Shown here: positions 21,889-33,406 of the stretch, piece after piece
Layout: the number at the start of each line of letters is the position of its first letter
Numbering within the stretch: the first letter of the stretch is position 1
NCBI RefSeq assembly: GCF_014066305.1
Contig: NW_023501043.1
Coordinates: forward strand, 744,001-808,000
DNA: 64,000 nucleotides
Source: Letharia columbiana
Taxonomy: Eukaryota > Ascomycota > Lecanoromycetes > Lecanorales > Parmeliaceae
Direction: 5' to 3'
Notes under the pieces: model-generated
What the model saw: only the letters and a program-made list of their open reading frames with translations
Databases searched by the model: none
Told to the model about the DNA's origin: nothing
Translations under genes and position numbers: made by a program

Positions 21889-22792
21889 ATGCCTCCCAAT
21901 CGACGCAGCCAGTCCACCTCCTGCAACAACGCCTCCTACGGCTAGACCCACCGAGAGGCAAAAGACAGCTTCTGCTAAAGCGAAAGAGGCCGCCGGAGAG
22001 GCCGAGACTGATGCTGCCTGTAAGAAAGCGTCTGCACCAGCTTATTGCGGTGGAGGTCCAGGCTCTCGTGCCCGTTATTTCATGCAGTAAAACGCCCTTG
22101 CGGAGTCACAGAGCCGTCAGACCGCAGCATTTGATCCAGTTAGGGCTAACAAATAGCAAGAAAAGGAGGAGTGGGAGGTCGAGGTAGCTCAATTTGGTGA
22201 ACAAGAGGCCAAACGTCATCGTCGTGAGGAACATGAGTCAAGACTGGCGACGCAGGAACTATCCACATCGGAAATAGAGGAACTGGAGCTCGAGGATCAG
22301 ACCAACGACCCTCTACTGGAAACGTCAGCCTGTCTGCGAATGGATAGGGAAATGAAGTGGCCTACTACGCTTGAAAAATCTGCCGCTTTCGGCCTTCAAA
22401 ATCAGAATGGCTGGTGCTTTGTCGATTACTCTGGCGAGCACTATGATATGGATCATGATCAACTTGTCTGGAGCAAGGCCATCGCAAATGGCGTATCGAA
22501 TGTATCAGTTCATCGACCTCCCTCAAGCCTTTACAAGCTCTGGACCAAAACTGGCGCTGTTATCTTTGACCCGCGGAGGTCGCTTCTGAAGCAGGAAAGG
22601 GAGGAGGCAAAGCTGTATCACGAGGAGTCCAAAATACATCGTGAGGAGTCGAAGGATTTCATGCAGGAATATGCGACCTTTCAGAAGCAACAGCTGCAAC
22701 TGCAAATGACTGATTCAATGTCTGCGTCTGTGCAGCGATCGACCGCACGTCGCGAGCGTCAAGAACAGATCCGTGAAGAACGAGAACGTTAG
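21889..22792 (+). pseudogene. broken N-terminal extension upstream of LAMMER kinase
   Basis: An ATG at 21889 gives MPPNRRSQSTSCNN, then one frame shift. After that a single frame runs 21905-23860 interrupted only by TAA 22088-22090, TAG 22154-22156 and TAG 22790-22792. In each case the flanking residues read naturally if the stop was Gln (FM-Q-QNALAESQ; RANK-Q-QEKEEWEVE; RER-Q-EQERQEEL). The encoded region is Ala/Lys-rich, then a Glu/Arg-rich coiled coil (EEHESRLATQELSTSEIEEL) and a globular block (GWCFVDYSGEHYDMDHDQLV). The first ~25 codons recur at 42299, so this is a multi-copy sequence. Whether it was ever translated together with the kinase is inference from the common frame. Confidence 0.6.
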
Positions 22793-22846
22793 GAACAAGA
22801 GCGTCAGGAAGAACTGCAGTATCAGCTACCTCCTCCTTATTCGTCG

Positions 22847-25146
22847 ATGCACAGATACCATTCGCCGGCGCCTCAAGGATATCCACATGGACCGCCTGCA
22901 TATCAGATATATACTCCACAGCTTCCTCAGGCGTATGCTTCCACACCTCCCGCTGCACCTCCTTCTGCACCTCCTGCACGAAGCTCCATTCCTATCGACG
23001 TTCCAAGCGAGGATGCTAAGGTTGTGGATCAGTTCTCTGAATGGAAAAAGGCACAGGCTCTCAAGCCGGCTTGGGGCGATAGCATAGTGGAGGTCCAGCG
23101 TATTGTTTTCGCATCAAGCCGGGTTAACTTCGGCAAAACACCAAGATATCAGATGAACCTCACTACGATCACCACTCCTTCCTACGACTTTCCAAACAGC
23201 GCACCAGCAATTATTTCGCCGGCCTCCAATACCTCAGCTTCAAGACAGCCACAGTCTAGCAACATGACAGTTTCACAGTCTACATTAGCATCGCAGATGT
23301 CGAGAAAAAAAGAAGGGCATACTGATTGCCATGAGTCCTACAAGAACGAACCACCGAAAGAGATCACTATCACAAGTAACGACTCACCACAGCCGCCATC
23401 TTGGAAAGGGAACGAGCGACCTCAGCAGCAACAGCCACAAGCAACAGTGAGAGGTTCACAACATGCCAACAAGAAGAGGACTAGTCAGACAGCTGCACAC
23501 GATACTGCAAGGGACCAACAGGCATTCTTCCATACCCGCACATACTCGAATGAGAACATTGAGTCCAACACTATCTTGATGGATCGAACCACATCACTAC
23601 AGACTGCGGCACCTACATCACTGGGGCCACATTCGATTCATGGGACCAGTGGTGCGCACGACGGGAATAGTGCGGTTGGGCAGAAGAGGAAACGCGTGAC
23701 TCAGCAACCGATTCGTGATAAGATGGAAAACAGGAAGAAGTTCAAGAAGAAGTTGAAGGAAGAGAAGATTAAGGTGGTGGGAGACGCCAACAGTTCCTCT
23801 ATACCGCCACGGAAGCCCCACGTAAAGGCTGGAGATATCAATGTGCGTTCGATCAAAGATGTAAGGCCTTTGTTATACAGATTGCAATCTGAAAGCTGAC
23901 TTTGCAAAAGACTGCGACTGTGAACGGGGAGACCGACGATGCTGAAGGCTATTACATGGTAACGGAGGAGAATAGGCGCATAGGTGACAGATGTGAGTGC
24001 CTTTCTAGAAATGGACTGCCATTGCACGGCCGAGTGGTGACTGTTTGCAGACTTTATCAACAGACCTCTGGGCAAGGGCACCTCCGGCGAAGTCCATGAA
24101 GCTTTTGACAAGCAGACAAAATTGAAGTGTGCAATCAAGATCACTCGAGTTCAGGATGAGGCCCGCGATGAACTGCGGGTGCTACAGACTTTGTACCTTA
24201 ACGACGAACAGAATCGGAACAAATGCATCCACCTACGTGACTATTTCGAATTCTGCAACCACATCTGCATAGTCACCGATGTTCTAGGCAAGAGCCTCTC
24301 CGACTTTCTCAACGATAACAAATCTATGACTTTCCCAAGCAGTCACATACAGAGCTTTGCTCGGCAGCTATTTGTCAGCGTTGCGTGTATGTCATCTTTC
24401 CTACCTTGGTTGCGGTCCAACTAATATTGCGCTCCAGTCTTACACGACCTTAATATAATACACACCGATGTAAAGCCGCAAAACATTCTCCTCGTCGATC
24501 ACTCATATCAAAAACCCAACATGGAGATCAGACTTATTGATTTTGGGTCGGCAACTTTCGAGAACGAACAACACGTCCCGCTCATAACTACAAGGCCATA
24601 TCGCGCGCCGGAGATTATACTCGAAAATGGATGGAGCTATCCAAGCGATATTTGGAGCATTGGCTGCATCCTCGTCGAACTTTCCGTTGGTGGTGCTCTA
24701 TTTCAACCGCATGATGATAATGATCCCCAGCATCTCGCAATGATGGAGAGAGTGTGCAGTGACACGATTGAGCCGAAATTGGCGCAGAAGTTTCAAGGTA
24801 TCGATCGAAAGAATAACCGCAACGAAGCTGCAGCGTGAGTAGTGTATCTCTTCTATATACCGAGCTATGCTAATTCATTCTAGATTCTTCACTTTGGGTC
24901 CCAAATTTGATCACATAAAGCCCCTTCACGTAAGCAATTCTTCGCGCGTTACAGAGATAAATGCTAATAAATAGCCGACAGGAGATCGTTCTCGGAGATA
25001 CAGCGTTCAACAAGCAGTTCCTCGACCTTCTTCAGCGTGTCTTTATGCTTGATCCAAAGCAGCGTATTAGCGCCCGGCAGGCTCTCGAGCACGAGTGGTT
25101 CAAGGAGACGATTACGGATGATGGTACAAAAAGCTACGTAAATTAG
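22847..25146 (+). CDS. LAMMER-type dual-specificity protein kinase (CLK/Kns1-like)
   Basis: Start set at the first ATG (22847, [15 protein letters not shown]) after the last N-terminal stop. Exons: 22847-23860, 23911-23992, 24051-24386, 24438-24834, 24884-24929, 24982-25146. The introns are 49-58 bp with clear donors and branch points; the exons sum to 2040 nt, 679 residues, phase kept throughout. The N-terminal ~350 residues are Pro/Gln-rich and basic. The kinase then shows DDAEGYYMV (LAMMER-family lead-in), Gly loop LGKGTSGEV, Lys in CAIKI, catalytic loop [21 protein letters not shown], the family-defining QHLAMMERV motif and the end [20 protein letters not shown]. All catalytic residues are present. 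LAMMER kinases phosphorylate SR splicing factors and regulate growth. The gene may be functional even though the upstream extension is broken. Confidence 0.8.
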
Positions 25147-26637
25147 TTTGTAACGGGAAAGAGCGAGGAAGGAGATTAATCTTGAGTATTAACCGGACGA
25201 AAAAGACTTGTCTATGACCGATTGGTTTACGGAGCGTCTTCTCTCCAAAAAGGGTAAGCTGCATGTTCTGTATAATGGAAAGCTTACCCGAGATGAGGAT
25301 GTTGTGGTAGACAACGGATGTGTCAGGAACTCGCTATGCGTCAGAATGGTGTCGTACCGTAGTATGAATAGAATTTGTTCATGAACGTCTTATCCAGAAG
25401 ATGCCTGCATACATTTGGTGCTGTATCCGCTCTGGACTTGAAACTGCATCTGCTATCGACCGACCAACAACTGAAGCAATACCTGAACAACGCTCTCGTA
25501 TGGATTGGCTCAGGCCCCATTCATTCCCACATCATGGACATTCGCCCCATAGAGCATACGAAGCCACAGATACTATCGAACTGCCAGCTAAAATTAAAAT
25601 TTAAGAGGCTGAGCTGCCGCAGATGCCGCTCTGAAAAATCCCTGACCTGAGACTTCTGCCAATGATCATTTTCAGACCTCGAGCCTCCATACCAGAACAA
25701 CTACCAAGAAACCACTCGCATTCCGCATCACCACCGAGGCGCAGTGGCTATCGACATAGAGTCCCTCCCCCTCCCTTCCGAAGGCTCCTCAGTCTGAAAT
25801 CCAGCGCTTCAATATGCACGGCGTCAAAACATGCAGAACTGGCGGAGAACTTGGCTGGGTCTTGGGGGCCTATGATGTGGGCAGTCCTGACAGCCTCAGG
25901 AAAGAGCTAATGATTGTATTTACCCCACTCGGAAAGCACATCAGAAGGACGGGAATACGAAGCTGGATACTTGGGAGTCGCAAAGGAAGAAAGATGAGCC
26001 ACGGTCGATATTAGAACCAAGACCAGATGTGGCGCGTGACAATCGAGAAGATGCTGCGGAGACAAGCTAGTTCTGAATTGGGAACAGTAGCATCGGGGGG
26101 CTTTGCTGGGGGGGGATACTCACGAGACTATTCCCGCGATATCTGTACGGTACTGGCAGTTATTGCATAACGTAACAGAGACATAAGGAGTTCGTGGGAG
26201 TCTCGTGGTCTGTCTTTTGTGTGACATCCATTGGAGTACCTGTCTGGCTGAAAATCGCACCTGAATTACATCATGAAAACTACCCTGTGATAGAGCTAGT
26301 CTCAGAAAAGGCCTCTAAGGGAAGGGTATGACGAATTTTCGGCCCGGAAAAAGGTTTTTCCGACCTATCACTACCACCAACCCTTCCGAATAGAGTTGAA
26401 CGAACGTTCTCTTGGTAGCAGGTATGATCTATGCTAAAACCCCGTAAAAAATCCTGCTATTTGACTCAATAGTTACTATTGGTTTTAAAAAAATTTTTAA
26501 AAAATTTTTTTTTTTTAGAGTGGGTAAAGATTTTTATAGAGAAGACCGGTTCCACCGCCCTACTTACGCTAACCCTTCTAATAGAGTCTGAGTACTGAGA
26601 CTAGATACTTAGAGCAGGATAAAGGTCGAGAGATCAG
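25147..26637. other. no supported gene
   Basis: Short plus frames (25375-25650, 25662-25910, 25814-26014) lack domains and are not joined by clear introns. Around 26340-26590 two related segments (ACCAACCCTTCCGAATAGAGT and CTAACCCTTCTAATAGAGT) flank an A/T homopolymer stretch (26487-26516), probably remnants of a small repeat. Confidence 0.35.
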
Positions 26638-26684
26638 CGGGCTAACCCGAAGGGGATTAGCGATCTTGGCACGTCTGAGGGACT
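26638..26684. mobile_element. single arm of the 18.7-kb foldback MITE
   Basis: gctaacccgaaggggattag followed by CGATCTTGGCACGTCTGAGGGACTG matches the right arm of the MITE at 18716-18855 almost base for base. The other arm is missing here. Confidence 0.7.
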
Positions 26685-27295
26685 GGATACCTAAAGTAAT
26701 GTAAACACCAGGCCGGCTTACCTTCCTAATTGGGAATAACCTCTACAGGTTCTTGGCAGCCACTTTCTGTACTTTGGCTACCTTATCTCTTTCTTCTGTT
26801 ATCTTAATATTCTAATTACACACCACTATAGACTTGTTCTGGTAGCCATCCTAAGACTATATTAAGACTCACTACTGTCATAGCGCTCGTGCTGCAGTCG
26901 AGCTAAAAGGACCTGCGAGGGAGTGTGTATCACCGACACCGAACGATACCAGTACACGAAACACCGGCACGTCTCAAGCCATACGGAGTGCTGCCAGAAG
27001 GCTCAAGTCATACGGAACTAGTGAAACTACAGAAAGAATCACCAGGCGAAGACTTCTACCGCCATTACATCCTGAAGGAGCTTGCGGGCGCTCCCCGACG
27101 TTACAACCGACAGTAACGAAAAACCTCATCACCCATCACTCCGGAACTACCTCCCTCTGAAGAATAGCATTAGAATACTACACAATTTTCGGGGTACGTC
27201 AGTTGCTTAAGAAACCAGCCTGCCCTATCCTCCGGGGAATCCTACAGCTCAAATCTTCTCCGCAACTCTCTCCGAGCCATTGATACCTCCACATC

Positions 27296-28290
27296 ATGGC
27301 CCGAGGCAATGACAGCGGCCAGGCGGGTACTGAGGGCAACTCAGTCACACCTAAGGCCGATCCGGTGACCTACCCCGCGCTACAGCCCTACTTAGAAGCC
27401 CTTCTTCGAGAAACCAGAGACAGACGCGTCTCCCTTCCTGCGCGAGGAGCACCCCTCGGCCAGGACGACGTTAACACCCCCTAAGACATCGCTAGTGTGG
27501 AACAATTGCAGCAATGGGCCGGAAGAGAGCCTGTCCAGCTGCTGGAATTTCTCAGTCAGCTTCGGGAGCAACGAGATCTCGGTATTGAGGCAGCAACTCA
27601 CTACAATGACCAGTTGGCAACGGAGGCCGACCTTCGAAGTCAATATGAGGCCCTACGAAGGAAGGAACAGGAGTCCCAGGAGGAAATCATTTGCCTTCGT
27701 TCACAGGCGTGAGGATACATCTTCTACTGCGTCCGTTTCAAGCAAGATGTCTCAGAAGCTTCCGGATCCTCCTTTGCTAGACTATGGATGCTAGACGATG
27801 GAGTGAAATCGCCTGGGTTACTTAGATAACTCAGTTCACCGAGTTACGTGCTGTGAAAGACTACCTGGTACGAGTCGATAACGAGCATCGTTCTATGCAC
27901 GAACTCGAAGAGAGAGACTCCACCAGCGACCCCAATGAATCACGCCCTACCAAGCGTGTATCATTCAGATCTAACCCTCCTCCCCAGCCACCAGACCTTC
28001 ATACCTCGTCCGACGTCCCTCACCAAGTAGCGAACAACGGGACAGCGACACTAGGATTGATGCATGCTTCCACTGTCACGAACGAGGCCATATTGCCGCC
28101 GATTGCCTCAAGAGGACGGATGAACGCGCCTCCACCCCCTATAATACAAACTCCTTCCGACGCAGCCCTAGAGTCAATGAAATGGATACCACTCCGGACG
28201 AGGATCCCAGTAGCGATTCGGACTACCAGGAGGACTCGGAAAACCGACTACCCCTTTCAAAGCCTCGGAAGGAGTAGCACTGTGCGTTCA
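27296..28290 (+). pseudogene. gag: second Gypsy-type Gag relic (Tf1-like)
   Basis: MARGNDSGQAGTEGN starts a frame with TAA at 27482-27484 (TP-*-DIASVEQ, Gln expected), which then continues in frame as VEQLQQWAGREPVQLLEFLS, a coiled coil, to 27712. A shifted frame carries TASVSSKMSQKLPDPPLL, the 'K.PDPP.L' entry to the capsid domain of fungal Gypsy Gag proteins. The capsid domain itself is mostly deleted. A zinc knuckle CFHCHERGHIAADC (perfect C-x2-C-x4-H-x4-C) is encoded at about 28070-28111 in yet another frame, followed by an acidic tail. No Pol follows. It differs in sequence from the element at 13.8 kb, so it is a separate family. Confidence 0.65.
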
Positions 28291-29249
28291 TGAGAAAGCG
28301 GAGTCGGACATGTACGAGGAGGAATTATTGTCCATTCACGAGACTAGCACAGAGCTATTTCCAAGCCGAAAACGGGTATTTTGCGCAACAAACATTTTCT
28401 TATTTGATGATGCTCCGACATTCGAGGAGTTTGTGACACCGGCGCCTATGCTTTGAGGCCCAAGTTCGTTGGAAGCTTCCACCCCAATGGAATTACGAAG
28501 CGCAGCATACTTCTCTATAACATTCTTGATGAGATCAATTTCCAAGGCGTGCCATAAGGCGGAGTCTGCGAATGGCTCTGTTCCTCCTTTTCAGCTCCAT
28601 CCAGTCGTGTAACCTTATGCCCTTCTTAATCCCGTATTTGATTTTCTCTGGTATGCAAAGCGTGATCCGAAAGGCTATTTTGAATTCTGAGAGCGGAAGC
28701 GTGACCTCTGGACCGGCTTCTTCTGTCCCTTTCTGCTCATCTGGCTCAACGGTGGTCGAAGGCAGCGGTACGTTAGGGAGCGTCTTCGCATATTTGTTGC
28801 TCTGGTCTCCTGGTTAGTGAGTACCTACGATACATTGCTGTACTTTGCATATGGTTCCAGGCTTGGGCCAGTTATTGTTGAAGAGGACCGGCCGACTACT
28901 GCAAAGATGTCAGCATTTCAGCCACAGAATCTGTCGCAACCAGGCAGGTTCTGAGCTTGAAAAAGTGAGGCAAAGGGATTTGGGGGACAAAAAGACCTTA
29001 CCCTTCTATCTGTGCCCTCCAACTCCTTGAAGACCCCTATTTCGCAATAAAGACTTAGGTAGTTACACGCGAAAGGGCGAACTCAAGCTAATAAGAACAA
29101 TCAGACGGATAATCAAATTACCCTATGGTGATCGCCCACATTGCCTCACTTCATCGGAAATTCAAACCCAAAACATCAACCTCAGCCGCCCACATTGAAA
29201 CCTCACTTCAACGAAAATTCAAGCCCAAAATATCATCCTCAGCCTCGCT
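28291..29249. other. no supported gene
   Basis: A 69-residue minus frame (28336-28545) and two plus frames have no recognisable domain. The stretch before 29250 contains a direct repeat of a ~50-bp unit (about 29155-29180 and 29207-29234, ACTTCA-CGGAAATTCAAACCCAAAAYATCA-like) in the leader of the BTB gene. Confidence 0.4.
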
Positions 29250-30048
29250 ATGTCTGCGCAGTTGATACAGAAGCTGGTCGACGCCAGAAAAGAAGAGCAG
29301 CACTGCCAGCTTAACTCGTAAGGCTTTCCATCAATCTCACATCCTAGATGCGGCTTCAAGGCTAACAGCCGCAGTGATCGAGTGAAACACACCCACACGG
29401 ACATGGAGATTGTTTGTGGGGACCGCATCTACTATGCACACAAGTCGACGCTTTGTACTGCGACAGATGTGCTCAATAAGCATTTCAGCCCATATTTTAA
29501 GGTAGATCAAACGTCCGCAGGCAAACGCTCACGTGGCAATCCTGACACTTATCTAGGAGCCTTCCACGGCTAGAATCGACTTCTCGGCTCACGAATTCAT
29601 TGTTGTTGAGTCAATGCTAGAGTGGCTGTATGGCAATGGGTAAATTGCGGATGGTCATGTGGCTGAGGAAGGATCGGATGCCGCCAATTTCATCGAAGAT
29701 AATCCCATCTCAGTACACTGTAAAATTTACGAATTCGCTGAGATGTTTGATGTCCCAATGTTAAAAGCCGCCGCCCTGTATGCTCTTGTGGATACACTAC
29801 AAAATATGGAATCAAAAGACATCCCGGTAGACCTACCAGACCTCGTCAAAGCCATTCACTGGACCTTCGAGACAACGCCAGCAGAAGACAAGGAAATTCG
29901 AAAGCCACTTATGCAGACAGTATCCCGTTTCGAAAAGGATCTTAGAGACGACGTCGACTTCAGAAGATGCTGTGAGAAATTTGGCGACCAACTTGACTGG
30001 ACATTGGAGAAAATGTGGGAAGAGAAAGCCCAGTTTTCAAAGCGATGA
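29250..30048 (+). pseudogene. BTB/POZ-domain protein with in-frame stop
   Basis: ATG at 29250 (MSAQLIQKLVDARKEEQ). Exon 1 29250-29317, intron 29318-29374, exon 2 29375-29501, intron 29502-29556, exon 3 29557-30048; 687 nt, 228 codons, phase kept. The BTB signature is clear: HTDMEIVCGDRIYYAHKSTL (D-hydrophobic...H+ core), ARIDFSAHEFIVVESMLEWL YGNG, and KIYEFAEMFDVPMLKAAALY. The role is normally protein-protein interaction or Cullin-3 adaptor. A TAA at 29641-29643, codon 94, interrupts GNG-*-IADGH; CAA is the likely ancestor. The remaining frame is undamaged, so decay is recent or the stop is bypassed by an unrecognised splice. Confidence 0.65.
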
Positions 30049-30346
30049 TGACCACGACAGCGGTTACCACGCTCGCAAGAAGAGGCAGTATAATTGGTCT
30101 ACTGACTACCGAGGAAGAAGGAAGTAGAAGAGATCAGGACGGACCAAGCGATATTCGTAAGTGGACTTTGCTTGATAGTCTACGAATCGTACGAGATACG
30201 GACATGTAGGGAAGGGAATATCACGCAGCTGACGCGCCAGCATGGTACCTAAGAGCTTTACAGTGATAAATCTATCATGTTCTCTTTGAACCTCCGTTGC
30301 CAATCGATATCGTCATGCTCAGGGCCTTTTCCACGATGCTAAAATA

Positions 30347-30757
30347 GTGAATTCGCCAATGCCAGAGATCTTAGGATCCCCCCTTATGCCCGGGCTACCT
30401 TTGAATGGCTTGACTTCGCGGACTAGAGAAAAGCTTACATTCGATGCTACTGTTAGCGCCACTCATACACCCAACACTATCGTGCTTGGCCCGGAGGCGA
30501 AGGAGACCGACCAAGAAGACCTCGGTGCTGACACCAGCTCATTTGCCTTCAGCATCAGCTGGTCGACACATGTGGCGAAGATCCACGTCCACTGGTGCGA
30601 AGTCCGCCCCGACGGGATCAAGATCTATCACATGAATTTAATACGCGCTTATCTACTGCTTAGCGACAAGGATGTGAGCGACTTTCGGGGTCGTATACAT
30701 AATGTTACTGACTATAGTGTCGGTCCTGAGCGGAAGAGGGGGTTGGAGGAGTTGTAG
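30347..30757 (+). pseudogene. C-terminal fragment of a second DUF7924 protein
   Basis: The frame contains SSFAFSISWSTHVAKIHVHW and GIKIYHMNLIRAYLLLSDKD, then ERKRGLEEL. This is the same C-terminal block as in the gene at 10.6-12.0 kb (CSWVPQMANIHVHWYE...YHMNLVRGYL). The N-terminal two thirds, including the ENK/DNK core, are absent or unrecognisable upstream. It is a truncated paralogue, not a product of local duplication. Confidence 0.65.
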
Positions 30758-32370
30758 AGGGAGATCGCCAAGCACGAGAAGCGGAGGTAGTCAGTGGGTA
30801 TGTAGCCACTCTCATCGGAGACGCGATACTATACACACAGAGCTTCGGTTTTATGGTATGGGGGGAGAGTATGCTGAATGGATATGGTGTTTCCTGAAAG
30901 CTGTTTCTTATTGGACAAATAGTGCCCCAATGCCCCAATTCTCCTATGTAGAGGCATAGGCTTACTGGCGCATCGATAATCCTCCGCTCAGGGCCCCCAC
31001 CAAGCTCCGAGCCACATGACCTAGTCTTTAAATCCCGCCTCCTCGTTGTATAGACGCCGGGATAGAACATCCCCGTAACCCGTGTTTGTCATTGCTGCAT
31101 CAGCACTCTGTCGGACGGCCTTCACATCTACCTACGCGTGCTTGTCATCGCTGTGACGCTGTCGGAGTCCTTGATCGGAGGCCATCGAGTCGTAGCATGT
31201 CGTACACAACACAGAGATCGTAGAAGAATCTGTCCAGAACTGTTGCGAGTACTTTGCGGATGAGCGGCAATGGGGTCTTCTCGTCTACCAAATGGTTAGT
31301 CCTGCAACCAAATTTCAAGATTGCTCAATGTATAGGCCGGCAACATTGTCTCTACACCGCACTGCACCGCTAATCGTATTTTCGATTGTGAGACATCCTC
31401 TATTGAGCCGACAAAATCTCGATTTACTGTGCGAGGTGGAGGTTTGTAAGACTGACGCTCTAAGCCAGAGCCCTGTGGCCAAAGAGAAAGGAGTGTCGAA
31501 AGAGACTGGACGCTCGCTATCGACGATAATAGGTCTCACGCAACTCATCAAAAGCATGAACGTCTCAATTGAAGGGAGTGTCACCGCTGAGAATAGCCTT
31601 GGTGCCACCAAAACGGCTAGGTATCATAGGGATGTAGATTTCTAGGGCGACTTGCCTCAAACAGGATGGCACTTTGGAACGTGCAAATGCTGCTGCGGGC
31701 ATTCACGTCATTGGCCTGACTGTTGTCAATTAAAGTTAGTGCGTTAGAAAGGAAGAAAGAGCTTTGATTAGAATCTAGTAATCAAACTAGAAAACAACCC
31801 GAAGTGTTTTCAGCCGAACTGCCTTTCAATGATATCTCCTCCTCATTGTCTCTCAGATCGTCATCTTAATTCTTTTGAGTCCCGATGTTGGACGGGAACA
31901 GCCCATCATAGCAGGTTAGCGAAGAACAACAGATGTGATAAAGGAAACTTACTGACAGATGTGTTGAGAGAGCTCGATAAGTATGATCACTGAGGTCCTC
32001 TTCAGCTTGCGTGGGCGGATACTCATCATCCAGATGCGGTATGCAAATCTCCTATGTCCAGACATGGAACGTTTGATCGAAGAGCAAAGACATGTTGTCA
32101 GAAAAGGAAAGATTCGACGTTGAATAGCAAATCTTAACCCATTTTCCACTCGTCGCTATCGTCGTGTTCTGTACGCAACAAGAGTGCAACTTCTTCGTTA
32201 TCGCAGCTCTACGAAACATGAGCAAAGCTCACTATAATCTCAGCTTCACTAAATGGTCAGCATAGACTCTGGGAACACGCTCAAATTGCTCGTAAAAAAT
32301 ATGTAAGCGAGATTGAGAATAATACTTACGTAGCCTTGCTTTGCTTTCCCTTGATTTGCTCCTTCATCTT
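30758..32370. other. no supported gene
   Basis: Frames at 31292-31645 (+) and 31315-31611 (-) overlap each other and have no domain. A minus frame at 31949-32149 is basic and short. Nothing else is seen. Confidence 0.35.
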
Positions 32371-32710
32371 CTACTTCTCTTTCGCCTGCTCTACCTTGAT
32401 ACACGTTGAGCAGTTAAGCCCCCTTTTTGTCGTCTTTTCCCAAACAATACCATGTTTATCACAACAGGGATAGTGTGTGCCGCAGAATGTTTTTAAGGTT
32501 TTGCTATTCTTGAGCTCGATGGTGATAACTGCTAAATAAAGATCGGGAAAGGAAAACATGAAGTGGTTTTTGAGATCTTCGGTGTATATGAATACGTCAA
32601 TGCCTGCAAGACTCGTAATTCCCTCGACATTATTATTGGACCAATTGCGCAAACTCATGCCGCAGCCAAACATCGGGTACCAAATCGTCGTGAGGAGGAT
32701 TATCGAACTC
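32371..32710 (-). CDS. Cys-rich hypothetical protein
   Basis: From the ATG at 32710 (MSSIILLTTIWYPMFGCG) the frame runs to a TAA just before 32371; an upstream in-frame ATG lies at 32814. The C-terminal part has FCGTHYPCCDKHGIVWEK and LNCSTCIKVEQAKEK: paired Cys/His positions that suggest one zinc site. The middle (VFIYTEDLKNHFMFSFPDLY) looks globular. The family is not recognised. The upstream boundary and a possible extra 5' exon are uncertain. Confidence 0.4.
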
Positions 32711-33406
32711 ATCGTCGCGCTGTGCGTTGAATTCTGTGGCCAGTTTGCTTCATAGAAGGGTCTTGACACCTCGAGTACCGGGATGCCGATATCAGAAGTC
32801 CTTACGCAAGTCAAATCTGTGCAGCCGGAGAGACATCAAGGACGGTCTAGAAGATGGCGGTATATCCGTTACAGATAAAGAGCAGAATGGTAGCTCAGGA
32901 TACCACGGGAAGCTGCAAATTCCTTCTTGGGGGCCTGACGCTTGCGAGGCGTCGTGCTGACTGCTGGTCGGGCAAGGCAGCCAGCGGCACCTCTCCTCCG
33001 GTCATCTGGGAGTAACGTCTTAAGGTGATTCAGTCATTGTAGGTTTGAGATGTAGCTATGCAAAAGGGACGCATGGGTGTCGCAGGAATGGGAGCGTCTC
33101 GGGTTGAGACTTGAGAAAAGCTGTGGGTACGATGATATCGGCAATACTGACGGGACGCCTTCACGCCCGTAGCTCTGATTTTCCAAAGTCAGTCAACAGG
33201 TTCCAGGAGAAGGTTTTGAAAGCTTACCGAGCGTAGGCTGAAAGCCTTTTCGCATTTTTGGTAGCAGTCGCGCAGACGACTATGGCTTATACATGCTGAG
33301 CTGGGCGGATATATGGAGTAAGATAATCCAGTTTGGTGGGGAAATACTTATGGGGGAACAAATGTTCAGGTCCATGCCCATTTAAGCCTGTTGGTAACTT
33401 AATATT
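32711..33406. other. no supported gene
   Basis: No reading frame with support. It ends at the first iteron element. Confidence 0.35.

Noticed and set aside
22088..22792. Recoding or alternative genetic code to explain in-frame TAA/TAG
   Set aside because: Intact genes in the window use TAA/TAG normally as terminators and the CAR-to-TAR pattern is explained by RIP.
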